A stretch of 64,000 nucleotides of DNA from Fen-330 sp050008465 (GCA_050008465.1 JBEKMO010000011.1:1-64000), one strand, 5' to 3'; positions 26,606-36,175 are shown, counted from the stretch's first letter. Numbers and translations: made by a program. Notes: generated by a model not told the origin, from the sequence alone.

Positions 26606-26627
26606 GATAGGGCTCCAGCCCTGTCCC
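26603..26627. repeat. Family E repeat hairpin overlapping a stop codon
   Basis: The palindrome AGGATAGGGCT-CC-AGCCCTGTCC follows the T of the hydrolase stop codon, so the repeat supplies the terminator codon. The partner copy is at 3201-3225. Confidence 0.6.
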
Positions 26628-26695
26628 GGAGGTTGCCCACGACGTCACTCCGCAACCGAGGGAATCCGCTGCCGCTTTCGTTGTACCGTGAATTG

Positions 26696-27883
26696 ATGTT
26701 CTCCTCGCGCCTCGATTGGGGCCTGCGCCCGAACCGGCTCTCCGTCCTGCTCGACGCCAAACGCCGCGCGGGCGCGCCGATCCTCGACCTCACCGAATCC
26801 AACCCCACGCGGGCTGGCTTCCTCTATCCCGGCGCCCAGATCCTCGAGGCGATCTGCGATCCGCGTTCGCTGATTTATGAGCCGCTGCCGGCCGGCTCCA
26901 CCGAGGCGCGTGCCGCCGTCGCGGGCTACTATCGCGCGCGCGGCCACACAGTGGCGCCCGAGCGAATCCTCCTCACCGCCAGCACCAGCGAATCTTACGC
27001 CTGGCTGTTCAAGCTGCTCGCCAACCCCGGCGACGAGGTGCTTGTTCCCCGCCCCTCCTATCCGTTGTTCGAGTTCCTGGCCGCTCTGGAATCCGTTCGC
27101 GTAGTGCAGTACCCGCTGGTGTACGACGGCTGCTGGTCGGTGGATCTCGAGGCGCTGGAGCGCAGCCTGGCCCCCCGCACCCGCGCCATCGTCCTGGTCA
27201 ATCCCAACAACCCCACCGGCTCCTTCCTTAAGCGGGACGAGTTGGCCCGCCTCGTTGCGCTGGGGATTCCGCTCATCTCCGACGAAGTCTTCTCTGATTA
27301 CGCGTTTCGTCCCGACCCCGCCAGGGTCTCGACGCTGGTGGACCTCGAGGCGCCGCTCACCTTCTGCCTGAGCGGACTGTCGAAAATCGCCGGGCTGCCG
27401 CAGATGAAGCTCGGCTGGATGGTGGCCCGAGGGCCCGCTATCGAGCGCCTCGAACTGATTGCCGATACCTACCTCTCGGTGAGCGCCCCGATGCAAAATG
27501 CGCTGCCGCTCCTGCTCGAGGCCGGCGTCGCCGTTCAGCACCAGATCGCCCGCCGCACCGCATCCAACCTCGAACGACTACGCGATGCGGTCGGCGCCGA
27601 TTCCGCCTGCCAGGTCCTGGACGTCGAGGGCGGCTGGTACGCCACGCTGCGCATTCCCCGCACGCGCACCGAGGAGGAGTGGACGCTCCTTCTCCTCGAG
27701 CGCGACAACGTCCTGGTCCAGCCGGGCTTCTTCTACGATTTCGACTCCGAAGCCTACCTCGTGCTCAGCCTGTTGACTCCGCCCGAGGTCTTTCGCGAAG
27801 GCCTGGCGCGGCTCCTCGAGACCACCAAGCACCGAACCGCGACCGTCAGGGAGCGGTCCCCTCGAGAATCCGCGCCCTCTTGA
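26696..27883 (+). CDS. PLP-dependent aminotransferase, class I/II
   Basis: A 395-aa fold-type I enzyme. Signature elements are DLTESNPTRAG (31-41), the substrate region EPLPAGSTEAR, VLVNPNNPTGSF (166-177), Asp196 in ISDEVFSDYAF, and PLP lysine Lys230 in LSGLSKIAGLPQMKLGW. The amino donor is not predictable. ATG 26696 is preferred to the TTG at 26633, which would add 21 unusual residues. From residue 380 the protein is encoded by a family A repeat and then by DNA that also codes the 3' end of the opposing cyclophilin gene (38-bp overlap). The last 16 residues are therefore not ancestral. Confidence 0.88.
   Translation: MFSSRLDWGLRPNRLSVLLDAKRRAGAPILDLTESNPTRAGFLYPGAQILEAICDPRSLIYEPLPAGSTEARAAVAGYYRARGHTVAPERILLTASTSESYAWLFKLLANPGDEVLVPRPSYPLFEFLAALESVRVVQYPLVYDGCWSVDLEALERSLAPRTRAIVLVNPNNPTGSFLKRDELARLVALGIPLISDEVFSDYAFRPDPARVSTLVDLEAPLTFCLSGLSKIAGLPQMKLGWMVARGPAIERLELIADTYLSVSAPMQNALPLLLEAGVAVQHQIARRTASNLERLRDAVGADSACQVLDVEGGWYATLRIPRTRTEEEWTLLLLERDNVLVQPGFFYDFDSEAYLVLSLLTPPEVFREGLARLLETTKHRTATVRERSPRESAPS
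27834..27860. repeat. Family A repeat forming the aminotransferase tail
   Basis: GAACCGCGACCGTCAGGGAG plus CGGTCCC, one base different from the unit at 13746. It lies wholly in the aminotransferase frame and overlaps the 3' end of the convergent cyclophilin gene by 15 bp. Confidence 0.7.
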
Positions 27884-28487
27884 CGTAATCCAGCATCTGG
27901 AACTTGCTCTCCAGGTACGCGTTCCCCTGCGTCTCGATCAGAGTCTGGTCCGGGCCCTCGCCGCGCGGCGGCGAATCTCCGTAGCCGTTGTGCAACCGGT
28001 CCACCACCTCCATGCCCTCGACCACTTTCCCGAACGGCGCAAAGCCCCGCTTGTCGAGCTGTGCATTATCCTTCAGGTTGATGAACACCTGAGTGGTCCG
28101 CGTGTTCGGCCCCGAGGTGGCGAAGGTGATCGTCCCGCGCAGGTTGCTCTGCTTCACCGGATCGTCGGCAAAGGTCATATCGCGCCAGCGCGCCTCGACG
28201 GCGGGGTTGCCGTTAATCCCGAACTGCACCACGAAATTCCGCACCACCCGAAAGAACCGCGCGTCATCGTAGAACCTCTGCTGGAGTAGCCGATAGAACC
28301 GCTCCGCCCCTTCCGGCGCCCAACTCTTGGTCACCTCGATCACGAAACTGCCCCGCGAGGTCTCGAAGCTGGCGCGGTAGACTTCAGGCACCGGTCGCAG
28401 CGCTTCGATGTTGACCCCTACCGTTTTGCCGCAGCCGCACAAGGCGACCACGGCCAGAGCCAGCACAAACCTGAGACTGGTGGACAT
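27846..28487 (-). CDS. Cyclophilin-type peptidyl-prolyl isomerase, lipoprotein
   Basis: A 213-aa protein with a lipoprotein signal (LALAVVALCGCGK, acylated Cys likely in GCGK) and a cyclophilin domain: FETSRGSFVIEVTKSWAPEGAERFYRLLQQRFYDDARFFRVVRNFVVQFG, then FINLKDNAQLDKRGFAPFGKVVEGMEVVDRL. The usual FHR is FFRV here, so the catalytic Arg is kept but shifted in context. It probably assists folding of exported proteins. A Met three codons upstream (28496) is possible. The 3' end overlaps the aminotransferase gene by 38 bp. Confidence 0.88.
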   Translation of the reverse strand: MSTSLRFVLALAVVALCGCGKTVGVNIEALRPVPEVYRASFETSRGSFVIEVTKSWAPEGAERFYRLLQQRFYDDARFFRVVRNFVVQFGINGNPAVEARWRDMTFADDPVKQSNLRGTITFATSGPNTRTTQVFINLKDNAQLDKRGFAPFGKVVEGMEVVDRLHNGYGDSPPRGEGPDQTLIETQGNAYLESKFQMLDYVKRARILEGTAP

Positions 28488-28632
28488 TCGAGCCATTCTA
28501 CCCCGAATATCCGCCTTCGAAAATCGCTAACCTTGTCTGAAACCCCGGACAACCTCCCGGCATCGAAGTGACGAATGACAATCCGGGCTCTGCCCAGCGG
28601 GCATCGCGGGCGAGATCGGGTGAGGTGAATCC

Positions 28633-31584
28633 GTGCGCTACGCGATCATGTGCTTGCTGTTTTCCGTCGCACTGTTCGGCCAGACGCATGTGCCGTACGG
28701 CGACTTCGAGTCCGGAACACCGGGCCAGGTGCCTCCTGGATGGTTCATTAGCGGCAACATGCCCGGTTTCCAGGCTGTTCTGACCGATCAAGGTTGCGTC
28801 GAGGGCAGACAGTGCGCCTTGCTGACCGCCCCTCCCAATCCACCGGCCAATTCATTCGGCACGCTGATGATGACCCTGCCCGCCAACACGTACCGCGCAT
28901 CGAGGATCCGCCTGCGCGCCGCGGTTCGCGTACTGCCCGGCGCCGGGGCCCAGATGTGGCTCCGCGCGGATCGCACTAGCGGTGGATACAGTTTCCTCGA
29001 TAACATGGCGGATCGTCCGATAACGTCCAGGCAGTGGGCTTACTACACCATCGATGCCCCGATCATTTCCGACGACGCGAGCATCAGTTTCGGTCTTCTG
29101 ATCCCGTCTGGTACCGCCTGGCTCGATGATGTCACGATCGAAGTGCTTGGCCCGCTGCGATCGGATCCGCCCGAGGCCCCGCGACCGCTGTCCGATCGGG
29201 GCCTCGCGAACCTGGTCGCCTTCGCCAAGCTGGCCGGCTATGTCCGCTACTTCCACCCTGGCGATCAGTCCTACGAAGTGGACTGGAACACCTTCGTCAT
29301 CAATGGGGTGAGAGCCGTCGAGAATGCCGCGACGCCCGATGATCTCGCCAGTCTTCTCCAGGCGGTGTTCGACCCTATCGCCCCTACCGCACAAGTGTTC
29401 AAGGAGGGCGCCGCTCCTGACCTCCCGCCGGACTTGCGTCCAGCCTCTTTGATAGGGCTGTCCGTCATTCAGTGGCTCCACTATGGCCTGAGTATCGGCA
29501 CCGACAACTCCAACTCCATCTAGTCGAACCAGCGGAAATCTGCCAACGTTACCGGCCAGTGGCCGGGCGGATTCGCCGACCCGGCCCAGCCGTACGTGGC
29601 CTCTCTCGGTAACGGCCTGACGGCGCGAGTGCCGGTCGCGCTGTACATGAACGGGCAAGGAACGCTCCCCTCCCGCCCCTCGGCCTGGCCAACCGATTAC
29701 TGGACTCGAGACGTGGCGGACCGCGGCACCCGGCTGGCCGATGTGATCCTGGCGTGGAACGTTTTCCAGCACTTCTATCCCTATTTCGACGTCGAGCAAG
29801 TGGACATGCCGGGTGAACTCAGCCGCGCCCTGGCCAGCGCCGCCGTGAACACCGGGCCCGACGATTTCCTGGCCACCATGCAGAAGCTCGTAGCCGCACT
29901 CAAGGATGGCCATGGTCGCGTTTCGTATGATGGCGCGGTCACTTACAACGTTCCGCTGGTCTGGGCTTGGGCGGAAGCGCAACTCATCGTCACCCGCGTC
30001 AAGGACGACCAGGGGCAGGGGGTTCAGCCTGGCGATCGCATCCTCACCATCGGCGGAAGGGACCTTGGCGAGGTCATGGCGCAACAGGCCACGCTGGAAG
30101 CCGGAGCCACTCCCCAATGGATCCGCTGGCGTGTTCTCCAGGACATCACCATCTGCGACGGCAAAACCCAGCAGATGCAGCTCGAAATCGAGCCGTATGC
30201 GGCGCTGGGCTCCCGGCGCACCGTGCAGTTCGCCTGCCGCCAGGGCGATACCGACTGGAGCGAGCCTCGGCCGGCCGAGAGCGCCGAATTGGCGCCCGGC
30301 CTCATGTACATCGACCTGGGCCGGATCACTGCCGCCACTCTGGCGGCTGTCATGCCGCGACTCCAATCCGCCACCGGCATCGTCTACGACTTTCGCGGCT
30401 ATCCCCAGATCTGGCCTCCTTCGTTCCTCCAAAACCTCACCACCACCACGTTGCAGAGCGAGATCTTCCTGGTCCCCACCCCCACGCTGCCCGACGAGAC
30501 CCAGATGACCTTCATGCAGGGGGGGTGGAGCCTGGACCCGCAAACCCCGTACCTGGCGGCAAAGCGCATTTTCCTCATCGATGCGCGGGCCATCAGCCAG
30601 GCCGAGACCGACATGGACCTCGTCGAGCACTACAAGCTGGCCGACTTCGTCGGGGAGCCGACTGCGGGCACCACCGGCAACGTCATTCCGTTCACTCTGC
30701 CCGGCGGATTCCACGTCCAGTGGACGGGCATGAAGGTTCTCAAGCCCGACGGCTCGCGCTTCCACGGCGTCGGGATTCGCCCCAACATCCCGGCCTCCCG
30801 CACGCGGCGCGGCATCGCCGAGGGTCGCGACGAGATCCTGCAGCGCGGTGTGCAGCTCGTCCAGGGGCCACAGCCCGGGCCTGCGCCCGCAATCACCGCC
30901 GCGGGCATCGTGAACAGCGCCAGTTTCGTTGGTGGCACGGTCGCACCCGGCGAACTCGTCGCCATTTTCGGAACCAACCTCGGATCTTCGCAGCCCGTCC
31001 AGGGCACTTACGACGAGTCCGGGTATCTGACGAACTACCTCGGCGAGACCAGGGTTTTCTTCGATGGCATCCAGGCGCCGCTCACCTATGCGTCCAGCAC
31101 CCAGGTGAACGCCATCGTGCCGTATCGGGTCAATGCGAACACCGTCGTTACCGTGGAATACCAACTTCGTGGTTCGAACCCGGTCACCCTGCCGGTCGCG
31201 GTCGCGGCCCCCGGCATTTTCGCTTACCCCGGGAAAACCCAGGGCGTAATTGCGAATTCGGATGGAAGTCTCAACTCGGAGACCAACGCCGCCCAGCGCG
31301 GCGACTTCGTGGCGTTGTTCGCCACCGGGGAGGGACAAACCGTGCCGCAGGGCGTTGACGGCGTGCTCCCGGCGCCCGGCAAGTGGCCCGCCCCCGCAGC
31401 GGACGTCGAGGTTCGGTTTGGTGGAATTCCCGGTGATGTGCTGTTCAAAGGTGACGTCTACGCCGGCGTGCTTCAGGTGAACGTCCGCGTTCCGCCGTCT
31501 GCTCCCGCCGGAACCGCCGTGCCGCTCATCCTAAGCGTTGGCGGCGTGCCCAATACCGGCACCCTGACCATCGCGCTCAAGTAA
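28633..31584 (+). pseudogene. S41-type peptidase with Solibacter C-terminal domain, split by an in-frame amber codon
   Basis: A GTG start (ribosome site TGAGGTGA) opens 296 codons with a signal peptide, a carbohydrate-binding-like sandwich and the start of an S41 fold (LVAFAKLAGYVRYFHPGDQSY). A single TAG at 29521-29523 interrupts the frame. The same frame continues for about 685 codons: LADVILAWNVFQHFYPYFDVE, GHGRVS, a PDZ-like GDRILTIGG, the Ser-containing RAISQAE and GEPTAGTTGN, then a C-terminal domain (GIVNSASFVGGTVAPGELVAIFGTNLG..GVIANSDGSLNS..) of the Solibacter uncharacterised type. Without the TAG it would be 983 aa. The downstream open segment could start at GTG 29596 but has no ribosome site. 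Recent inactivation, sequencing error or readthrough are all possible. Confidence 0.75.
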
Positions 31585-32025
31585 GTCCGCATCTCCGCGG
31601 CCCTGGCGTCACCGGCACGGACTTTTCACCCCCGCAGTCGATGTTCTGGCCGCTCTTGACCTCGATCCGGCCACTGGCCAGCCGCCGGGAATCGATGCTG
31701 CCGCGCACCACCCCTTCGTAATAAGGAGAGGTGGTAGCTCGCACTCGCGCCTCCACCCCTCGCCATTCGCCTCCGTAAGACGCCCCGCTCACGGTCTTGT
31801 CCCTCTCCTGGCTCTTGCCCGCTTGCCTGCGCGGCAGTCCTTCCAGGAACTCCCGCACCTTGCCGGCAGGAGCCGCTCCAAGCAGTTTCTCCTCCCACCC
31901 CTCCAGCACCCAATGGCGTTCTCCAGAGATTCGCGCTCTCGCTCCAGCTTCGTCTGCCCCTCCAACCGCTCCTTTTCTTGCTGGGCCTGTATTTCCCACC
32001 TGAGCCCGAGCCGTTCAGTGCGCAT
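31577..32025 (-). pseudogene. Possible degraded minus-strand gene fragment cut by the IS1380 insertion
   Basis: On the minus strand a charged coiled-coil-like stretch (EIQAQQEKERLEGQTKLERERESLENAIG) shifts frame near 31900. It then continues as VLEGWEEKLLGAAPAGKVREFLEGLPRRQAGKSQERDKTVSGASYGGEWRGVEARV. The amino-acid pattern looks natural across the shift, while the plus strand gives none. I do not recognise the family. It would be the 3' part of a gene truncated where the IS1380 transposase region begins. The evidence is weak. Confidence 0.3.
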
Positions 32026-32034
32026 TTCCGTTCT

Positions 32035-32751
32035 CTGAAGGTGGATTTCCAGGGATCACGCATCACCTCCGATCGTGGCCCTATTGTGGTGCCCGAGTTG
32101 GATGAGCGCTTGGGCTTAGGTGATCTCATCGTCCAGCACCTGACAGACTCACGCCGCGGCAAGAATACGCAGCTTCCACTGGCCGGCCTGTTGCGCCAGT
32201 CCGTCTACAGCCGCATGGCGGGCTATGAGGACGTGAACGATGCCGAGCGTCTCTCCCAAGATCCCGCCTTCCGCCTAATCGGTTCGGGGAAGATCTGGGA
32301 CCGTGGCGCGGCCCTGACCTCTCGCTTGCAGACGTTCGAAACCGAGATGCTGGCCGAGGATGAGAACTTCGCCGGCCTGGCCCGCATTAACCGGGAACTC
32401 ATCGGCAAGGCGGAAGCTGTCGATGCACCGCAGCGGGTCGTGCTGGACATGGACAGCCCGGAGATTCCGGTCTACGGCGAGCAGGAGCGGAGCGCCTGCA
32501 ACGGCCACTTCGAGTCCACTTGCTATCACCCGCTGCTGCTGTTTAGCCGCGAAGGTGACTGTCTGGCTGCCAAGTTGCGCCCCGGCAACGTTCACAGTGC
32601 TGACGACTGGAAGGAACTGCTGCTGCCGGAGGGCCCAGAGGGCGCCCCGCGGCAGCAGAAACCGGACAAAGAGGAGGTGTTTCGAGCCGACGCGGCCTTC
32701 GCCAAGCCGGAGATCTACGAAGCGTTGGAGAAGCGCGGGGTGAAGTATGCC
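32035..32751 (+). pseudogene. IS1380-family transposase, 5' half (interrupted)
   Basis: From about base 32035 the frame encodes the N-terminal half of an IS1380 DDE transposase. Blocks are VDFQGSRITSD, ELDERLGLGDLIVQHL, LLRQSVYSRMAGYEDVNDAERLSQDPAFRLIG, the catalytic-Asp region RVVLDMDSPEIPVYGEQE, and FRADAAFAKPEIYEALEKRGVKYA. It breaks off at GTG-AAG-TAT-GCC (32740-32751), and the frame then runs into the inserted element. The other half resumes in the matching codon at 36198 (GCC ATC CGC). The start codon is unclear; the frame is open to a TTG at 31978. Confidence 0.88.
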
Positions 32752-32783
32752 AGTATTCCGAGTTCCGGACTATGCCGAGTGCC
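32747..32783. repeat. Left terminal inverted repeat of the RIT element
   Basis: Begins ATGCCAGTATTCCGAGTTCC and ends ATGCCGAGTGCC; 37 bp. Its exact reverse complement is at 36139-36175. The motif ATGCCGAG recurs at 36088 inside the right end, hinting at sub-repeats used as recombinase binding sites. Confidence 0.9.
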
Positions 32784-32837
32784 TGGCAGGGTGCACGCCC
32801 CCGGCTACGTTCAGGGCCGTGTTCCTTGGTTGGACAA

Positions 32838-32853
32838 CCCGGCATAATCCGGG
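32838..32853. terminator. Hairpin after the last recombinase gene
   Basis: CCCGG, CATAAT loop, CCGGG. It lies just beyond the stop of the third recombinase gene, which is read leftwards. There is no T-run, so it may be a weak terminator or part of the end structure. Confidence 0.3.
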
Positions 32854-32860
32854 CCGACGC

Positions 32861-33859
32861 CTATAAGCTCCTCAGGAATCGCAGCAGTTGGTCATCCGGG
32901 CGGTAGCGGCCGGGAGGCGCTCCGTTGATCGCTGGCGTCCTCGCCAGCGCGGCCTCCTTCATTGCGAGATTGGCGTCCAGGTACACCTGCGTAGTTTCTA
33001 CAGACTCGTGACCGAGCCAGAGGGCTATCACGGCTCTGTCGACCCCGGCCTGAAGCAGTTCCATCGCTGCGGTATGCCTCAGGACGTGTGGCGTCACTCG
33101 CTTTGACCCAAGCGACGGACATCTTGTCGTCGCCGCCGCAGCGTGCTTCGCCAGAATGTACGCGACGCCGTCCGCGCTTAGCTGCCCGCCCCGGGCGTTT
33201 GGAAACACGAATCGAGACTGGCCGGGGTGCGGCTCTGCTATCCACGCTCGAAGCACTTCGGCTGCGTGCTTGGTCAGGGGCGTTCGCCGTTCTTTCCGGC
33301 CTTTACCCAAGCAGTGGACACAGGCCCCCCGACCGAGGACGACATCTTCCGGCCGGAGGGCTGTTATCTCTGACAGGCGCAAGCCGGTCTGAACAACCGT
33401 CAAAAGGAAGGCGTAGTCACGCCTACCGGTCCAAGTACTCCGATTTGGCGCTTCCAGCAATGCGTCGATCTCGGGGCGCTCAAGGAAAGCGATCAGCTTT
33501 CTCTCCGCTCGCTTGTTCGGGATGGCCAGAACGCGTTGGATTGCCGCCAGTTCGTCTGGCGCATGGTAAGCGGCGAAGCGGAAAAATGACCTCACCGCCG
33601 TCAACCTTAGATTGCGCGTCTGCGCCCCGTTACCACGTCGGCTTTCAAGATCCGCTAGAAAACTCGTAATTAACGAGCTGTCGAGGTCAGCAAGTGTCAG
33701 ATCCGAGGGCCTCTTTCGAATGCGTCTCTCAGCATACCCGAGAAGAAGACGGAAGGTATCTCGATAGGAGGCCACCGTGTGCGGGCTTGCTTGCAACTGA
33801 GACAGCAGCCGTTCCGTGAAGAACCGTTGCAGCAACGCGGGAAACGTCGATGCCTTCAT
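32861..33859 (-). CDS. ritC: RIT tyrosine recombinase, third gene
   Basis: A 332-aa tyrosine site-specific recombinase. A SAM-like N-terminal core-binding domain (about 5-100) precedes the catalytic domain with Arg161 (TGLRLSE), Lys189 region (GKGRKERRTP), His258-x-x-Arg261 (TPHVLRHTAA), His284 (WLGHES) and nucleophile Tyr293 (TTQVYLD). All six positions are present, so it should be active. ATG 33859 gives an ATGA overlap with the second gene; a GTG at 33874 is an alternative. It is last in the three-gene operon. Confidence 0.9.
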   Translation of the reverse strand: MKASTFPALLQRFFTERLLSQLQASPHTVASYRDTFRLLLGYAERRIRKRPSDLTLADLDSSLITSFLADLESRRGNGAQTRNLRLTAVRSFFRFAAYHAPDELAAIQRVLAIPNKRAERKLIAFLERPEIDALLEAPNRSTWTGRRDYAFLLTVVQTGLRLSEITALRPEDVVLGRGACVHCLGKGRKERRTPLTKHAAEVLRAWIAEPHPGQSRFVFPNARGGQLSADGVAYILAKHAAAATTRCPSLGSKRVTPHVLRHTAAMELLQAGVDRAVIALWLGHESVETTQVYLDANLAMKEAALARTPAINGAPPGRYRPDDQLLRFLRSL

Positions 33860-34788
33860 CGCGGGTTCCTCCACCGCTCCTCAAGCCGCCCAACGGCCAT
33901 CCCCATCAGTTCTGGACACCCCGTCAGATACCAGTACGTATTGTTGACGTCACCATGCCCCAAGTACGCCGATAAAACTGGCATCTTCCGGTCGATGTCA
34001 TCTCCATTGCGGTACCAGCGGATAAGCGAGCTGACCGCGAATGTGTGCCGAAGATCGTGGATTCGAGGGCGACGCGCGTCTCCGCACCGATCGAAGCCGA
34101 GTTCTCGTCTCAACAGATCGAACGTCGAGCGGACTCCGGCACATCCTATTTGGCGTCCGCGGTCGGTCCGAAAAAACCGCTGTGTCGCCACGTCGGGATA
34201 CAACCGGTCGCGACGCTCAGCGTATTGCTTCAGGACACAGACTGTCGATTCGTGTAGTGGTACAAGCCGGGACTTGCGTAACTTCGCCTCTCGAACGAGA
34301 AGAAGGCCGGTCTGAAGATCGACGTCACTTTTCTCGAGGGCGACGGCTTCGCCAATGCGCAGACCGGTGACTGCGAGAAGGCCGAAGATGGCGTGGTACG
34401 TCCACGGCCTCAGGCCGCTCTGGGGTAGCAGGCGCAACGCCGCTTTGAGGAGCTGGTCGATCTCCTCATCTGAGTAGAGGCGCGGTTGTATTCGCTTTGG
34501 CTTGAACGGCAGGAGATGTTGCGCGGGGACTTCGGTACGAGGATCTATGGCGCTCCAGTGGCGTGCGAAACCTCGCACGCATGCCAGACGGGCGGCCCAG
34601 CGGGCCGGCTTCGAGGTAGTGTTTTGGGTTGCCCACTGCAGCGCAAGCGTCGATGTCACCACGGACGCATGATTCTCTTCCATGAATGACGCAAAGCTGC
34701 CGAGCGCTCTCTCTGTATCGTTCATTTTGAAGCCGAGCGCCCTTCGGAGCTTCACATATGCCTGCACGGCTTCTCGAATGCTGATCAC
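33856..34788 (-). CDS. ritB: RIT tyrosine recombinase, second gene
   Basis: A 310-aa tyrosine recombinase with a short N-terminal arm. Catalytic residues are Arg144 (TGLRIGE), Lys170/172 (AKLRKSR), His244-x-x-Arg247 (IHDLRHTF), His278 (LGHGD) and Tyr285 or Tyr287 (NTYWYL). The GTG start overlaps the stop of the first gene by 4 bp (GTGA) and its stop overlaps the third gene by 4 bp. The three proteins differ strongly from one another, as expected for RIT elements, where they are thought to act together. Confidence 0.9.
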   Translation of the reverse strand: MISIREAVQAYVKLRRALGFKMNDTERALGSFASFMEENHASVVTSTLALQWATQNTTSKPARWAARLACVRGFARHWSAIDPRTEVPAQHLLPFKPKRIQPRLYSDEEIDQLLKAALRLLPQSGLRPWTYHAIFGLLAVTGLRIGEAVALEKSDVDLQTGLLLVREAKLRKSRLVPLHESTVCVLKQYAERRDRLYPDVATQRFFRTDRGRQIGCAGVRSTFDLLRRELGFDRCGDARRPRIHDLRHTFAVSSLIRWYRNGDDIDRKMPVLSAYLGHGDVNNTYWYLTGCPELMGMAVGRLEERWRNPR

Positions 34789-36020
34789 CGCGCACCTCCC
34801 GGCCAGGGAAGCGCAAGCGCTCGCAGAGACCGCAGATCAACCTTGGCATAAATCGCGGTCGTTTTCTGAAGTCGGTGTCGCAACAGTTCCCCAATTTCAG
34901 CGAGAGAGGCCCCTTGGTTCAGCATGTGGGTCGCGAGACTGTGCCGGAACACATGGGCGCCGTGGTGCTGGGACTCTACACCGGCCCTTGCGATCGCTTT
35001 CGCCGCAATGGCCGAGACGCTGGAGACGCGAAGGGGTCCCGCAATCGGCGCTCTGTTAGGCAGAAACACGTGGCGATCCGAGCACTGCGGCCTGCCTCGT
35101 TGAATGTACACTGCGATCGCCTGGCCGACATCTGTCGGCAGGGGGAGCTGAGTTCTATGCGCGCCCTTCCCGCCTACAGTGACGAGGCCGGAGTCCCAGT
35201 CGATGTCGTCCAGCCGAAGGTTCACAATCTCGCCCGCTCGCAGGCCGAGTCGAGCCAAGGTCAGCAAGATCGCATAGTTCCGCCGGCCGTCACGTGTGTC
35301 CTGGCGAGCCGTCCTGAGAACGGTGCGGACTTGTTCCGCCGTGAGAAATCTCGGGATGCCCGCCAGCGGCCATTGGGCAATGGCAGGGACGCAGGCTGCG
35401 AGATCCGTGCTCAGTTCGCCGCGGGAAAGCAAGTACCGAAAAAAGGAACGCAAGCCGTCGATTACGTGCTTCGTGCGAACAGTGGAAACGCGCTCCGCTT
35501 GATTCTGAACGAAACCGATCACCTCGGCAGCCTGTAGTTTCAAAAAGTCGATCTGGCCGGAACCATACCGAGATACGAGGAACTGCCGGACGGAATAGGA
35601 GTGGTCGTCAATCGTGGCATTCGCCAACCCGCGTTCCTCTTTGAGATAACGTTCGTACTGGCTGACGATCGATTCGACAAACGATGGTTTGGGGGGATCC
35701 GCAGGGAGCTGCGAACGAACGAGGGCCAACAATCGGCGCAGAGCTGGAAAGTCGTCGTGACGCGCTGGCCGCTTCCGATGGCGGTACCGGAGGTAGCGTT
35801 CAATGGCTGCTTGATCGAGGTCCTGGATGCTCACGCCCATCTCGTGCATCCAGTCATTCAAATCGGCGACGATGCGGAGGTGGAGGCGCCCGGTGAAGCG
35901 CGCGTACCCCAGGGTCGCGAGCTGATCCAGGTAAGAGTCCAGGCATTGACTCAGCGGTCCTCCTTGGAGCCGGGCCAATGCCGTCATCCTTCCAAAGTGG
36001 GAAGTTGTCTTGGTTTCCAT
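34785..36020 (-). CDS. ritA: RIT tyrosine recombinase, first gene
   Basis: A 411-aa tyrosine recombinase, the largest of the trio. An extra N-terminal domain (about 1-110) precedes a SAM-like domain (112-205) and the catalytic domain with Arg261 (LGLRAGE), Lys285 (GGKGAHRTQLPLP), His356-x-x-Arg359 (AHVFRHSLATHML), His382 (LLRHRLQ, in place of the usual LGH) and Tyr391 (TTAIYAK). The reading frame extends upstream through the inverted repeat into IS1380, but ATG 36020 is the first sensible start and is preceded by GGCAGG. The promoter must lie in the 119 bp between it and the right inverted repeat. Confidence 0.9.
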   Translation of the reverse strand: METKTTSHFGRMTALARLQGGPLSQCLDSYLDQLATLGYARFTGRLHLRIVADLNDWMHEMGVSIQDLDQAAIERYLRYRHRKRPARHDDFPALRRLLALVRSQLPADPPKPSFVESIVSQYERYLKEERGLANATIDDHSYSVRQFLVSRYGSGQIDFLKLQAAEVIGFVQNQAERVSTVRTKHVIDGLRSFFRYLLSRGELSTDLAACVPAIAQWPLAGIPRFLTAEQVRTVLRTARQDTRDGRRNYAILLTLARLGLRAGEIVNLRLDDIDWDSGLVTVGGKGAHRTQLPLPTDVGQAIAVYIQRGRPQCSDRHVFLPNRAPIAGPLRVSSVSAIAAKAIARAGVESQHHGAHVFRHSLATHMLNQGASLAEIGELLRHRLQKTTAIYAKVDLRSLRALALPWPGGAR

Positions 36021-36026
36021 CCTGCC

Positions 36027-36066
36027 AGTCTGAATCAGACTTGCTCCCGGCTCAGGGGAACCTGAG
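36027..36066. promoter_or_regulatory. Two palindromes upstream of ritA
   Basis: AGTCTGAATCAGACT (36027-36041, perfect around one central base) and CTCAGG-GGAA-CCTGAG (36051-36066). A third small dyad GTTG-CTAT-CAAC lies at 36073. They sit between ritA and the right terminal repeat and are candidate operator or recombinase-binding sites. Confidence 0.5.
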
Positions 36067-36138
36067 TGGTACGTTGCTATCAACAATATGCCGAGCCCAC
36101 GACACACTTCGTATGCCGTGGTACGGGCGTGGGTGCTT

Positions 36139-36175
36139 GGCACTCGGCATAGTCCGGAACTCGGAATACTGGCAT
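36139..36175. repeat. Right terminal inverted repeat of the RIT element
   Basis: Exact reverse complement of 32747-32783, beginning GGCACTCGGCATAGTCCGG and ending CTGGCAT. Confidence 0.9.

Noticed and set aside
32861..36020. XerC/XerD or integron integrase genes
   Set aside because: Three different tyrosine recombinases with 4-bp overlaps and terminal repeats fit a RIT element. There is no attI/attC array or dif-like site.
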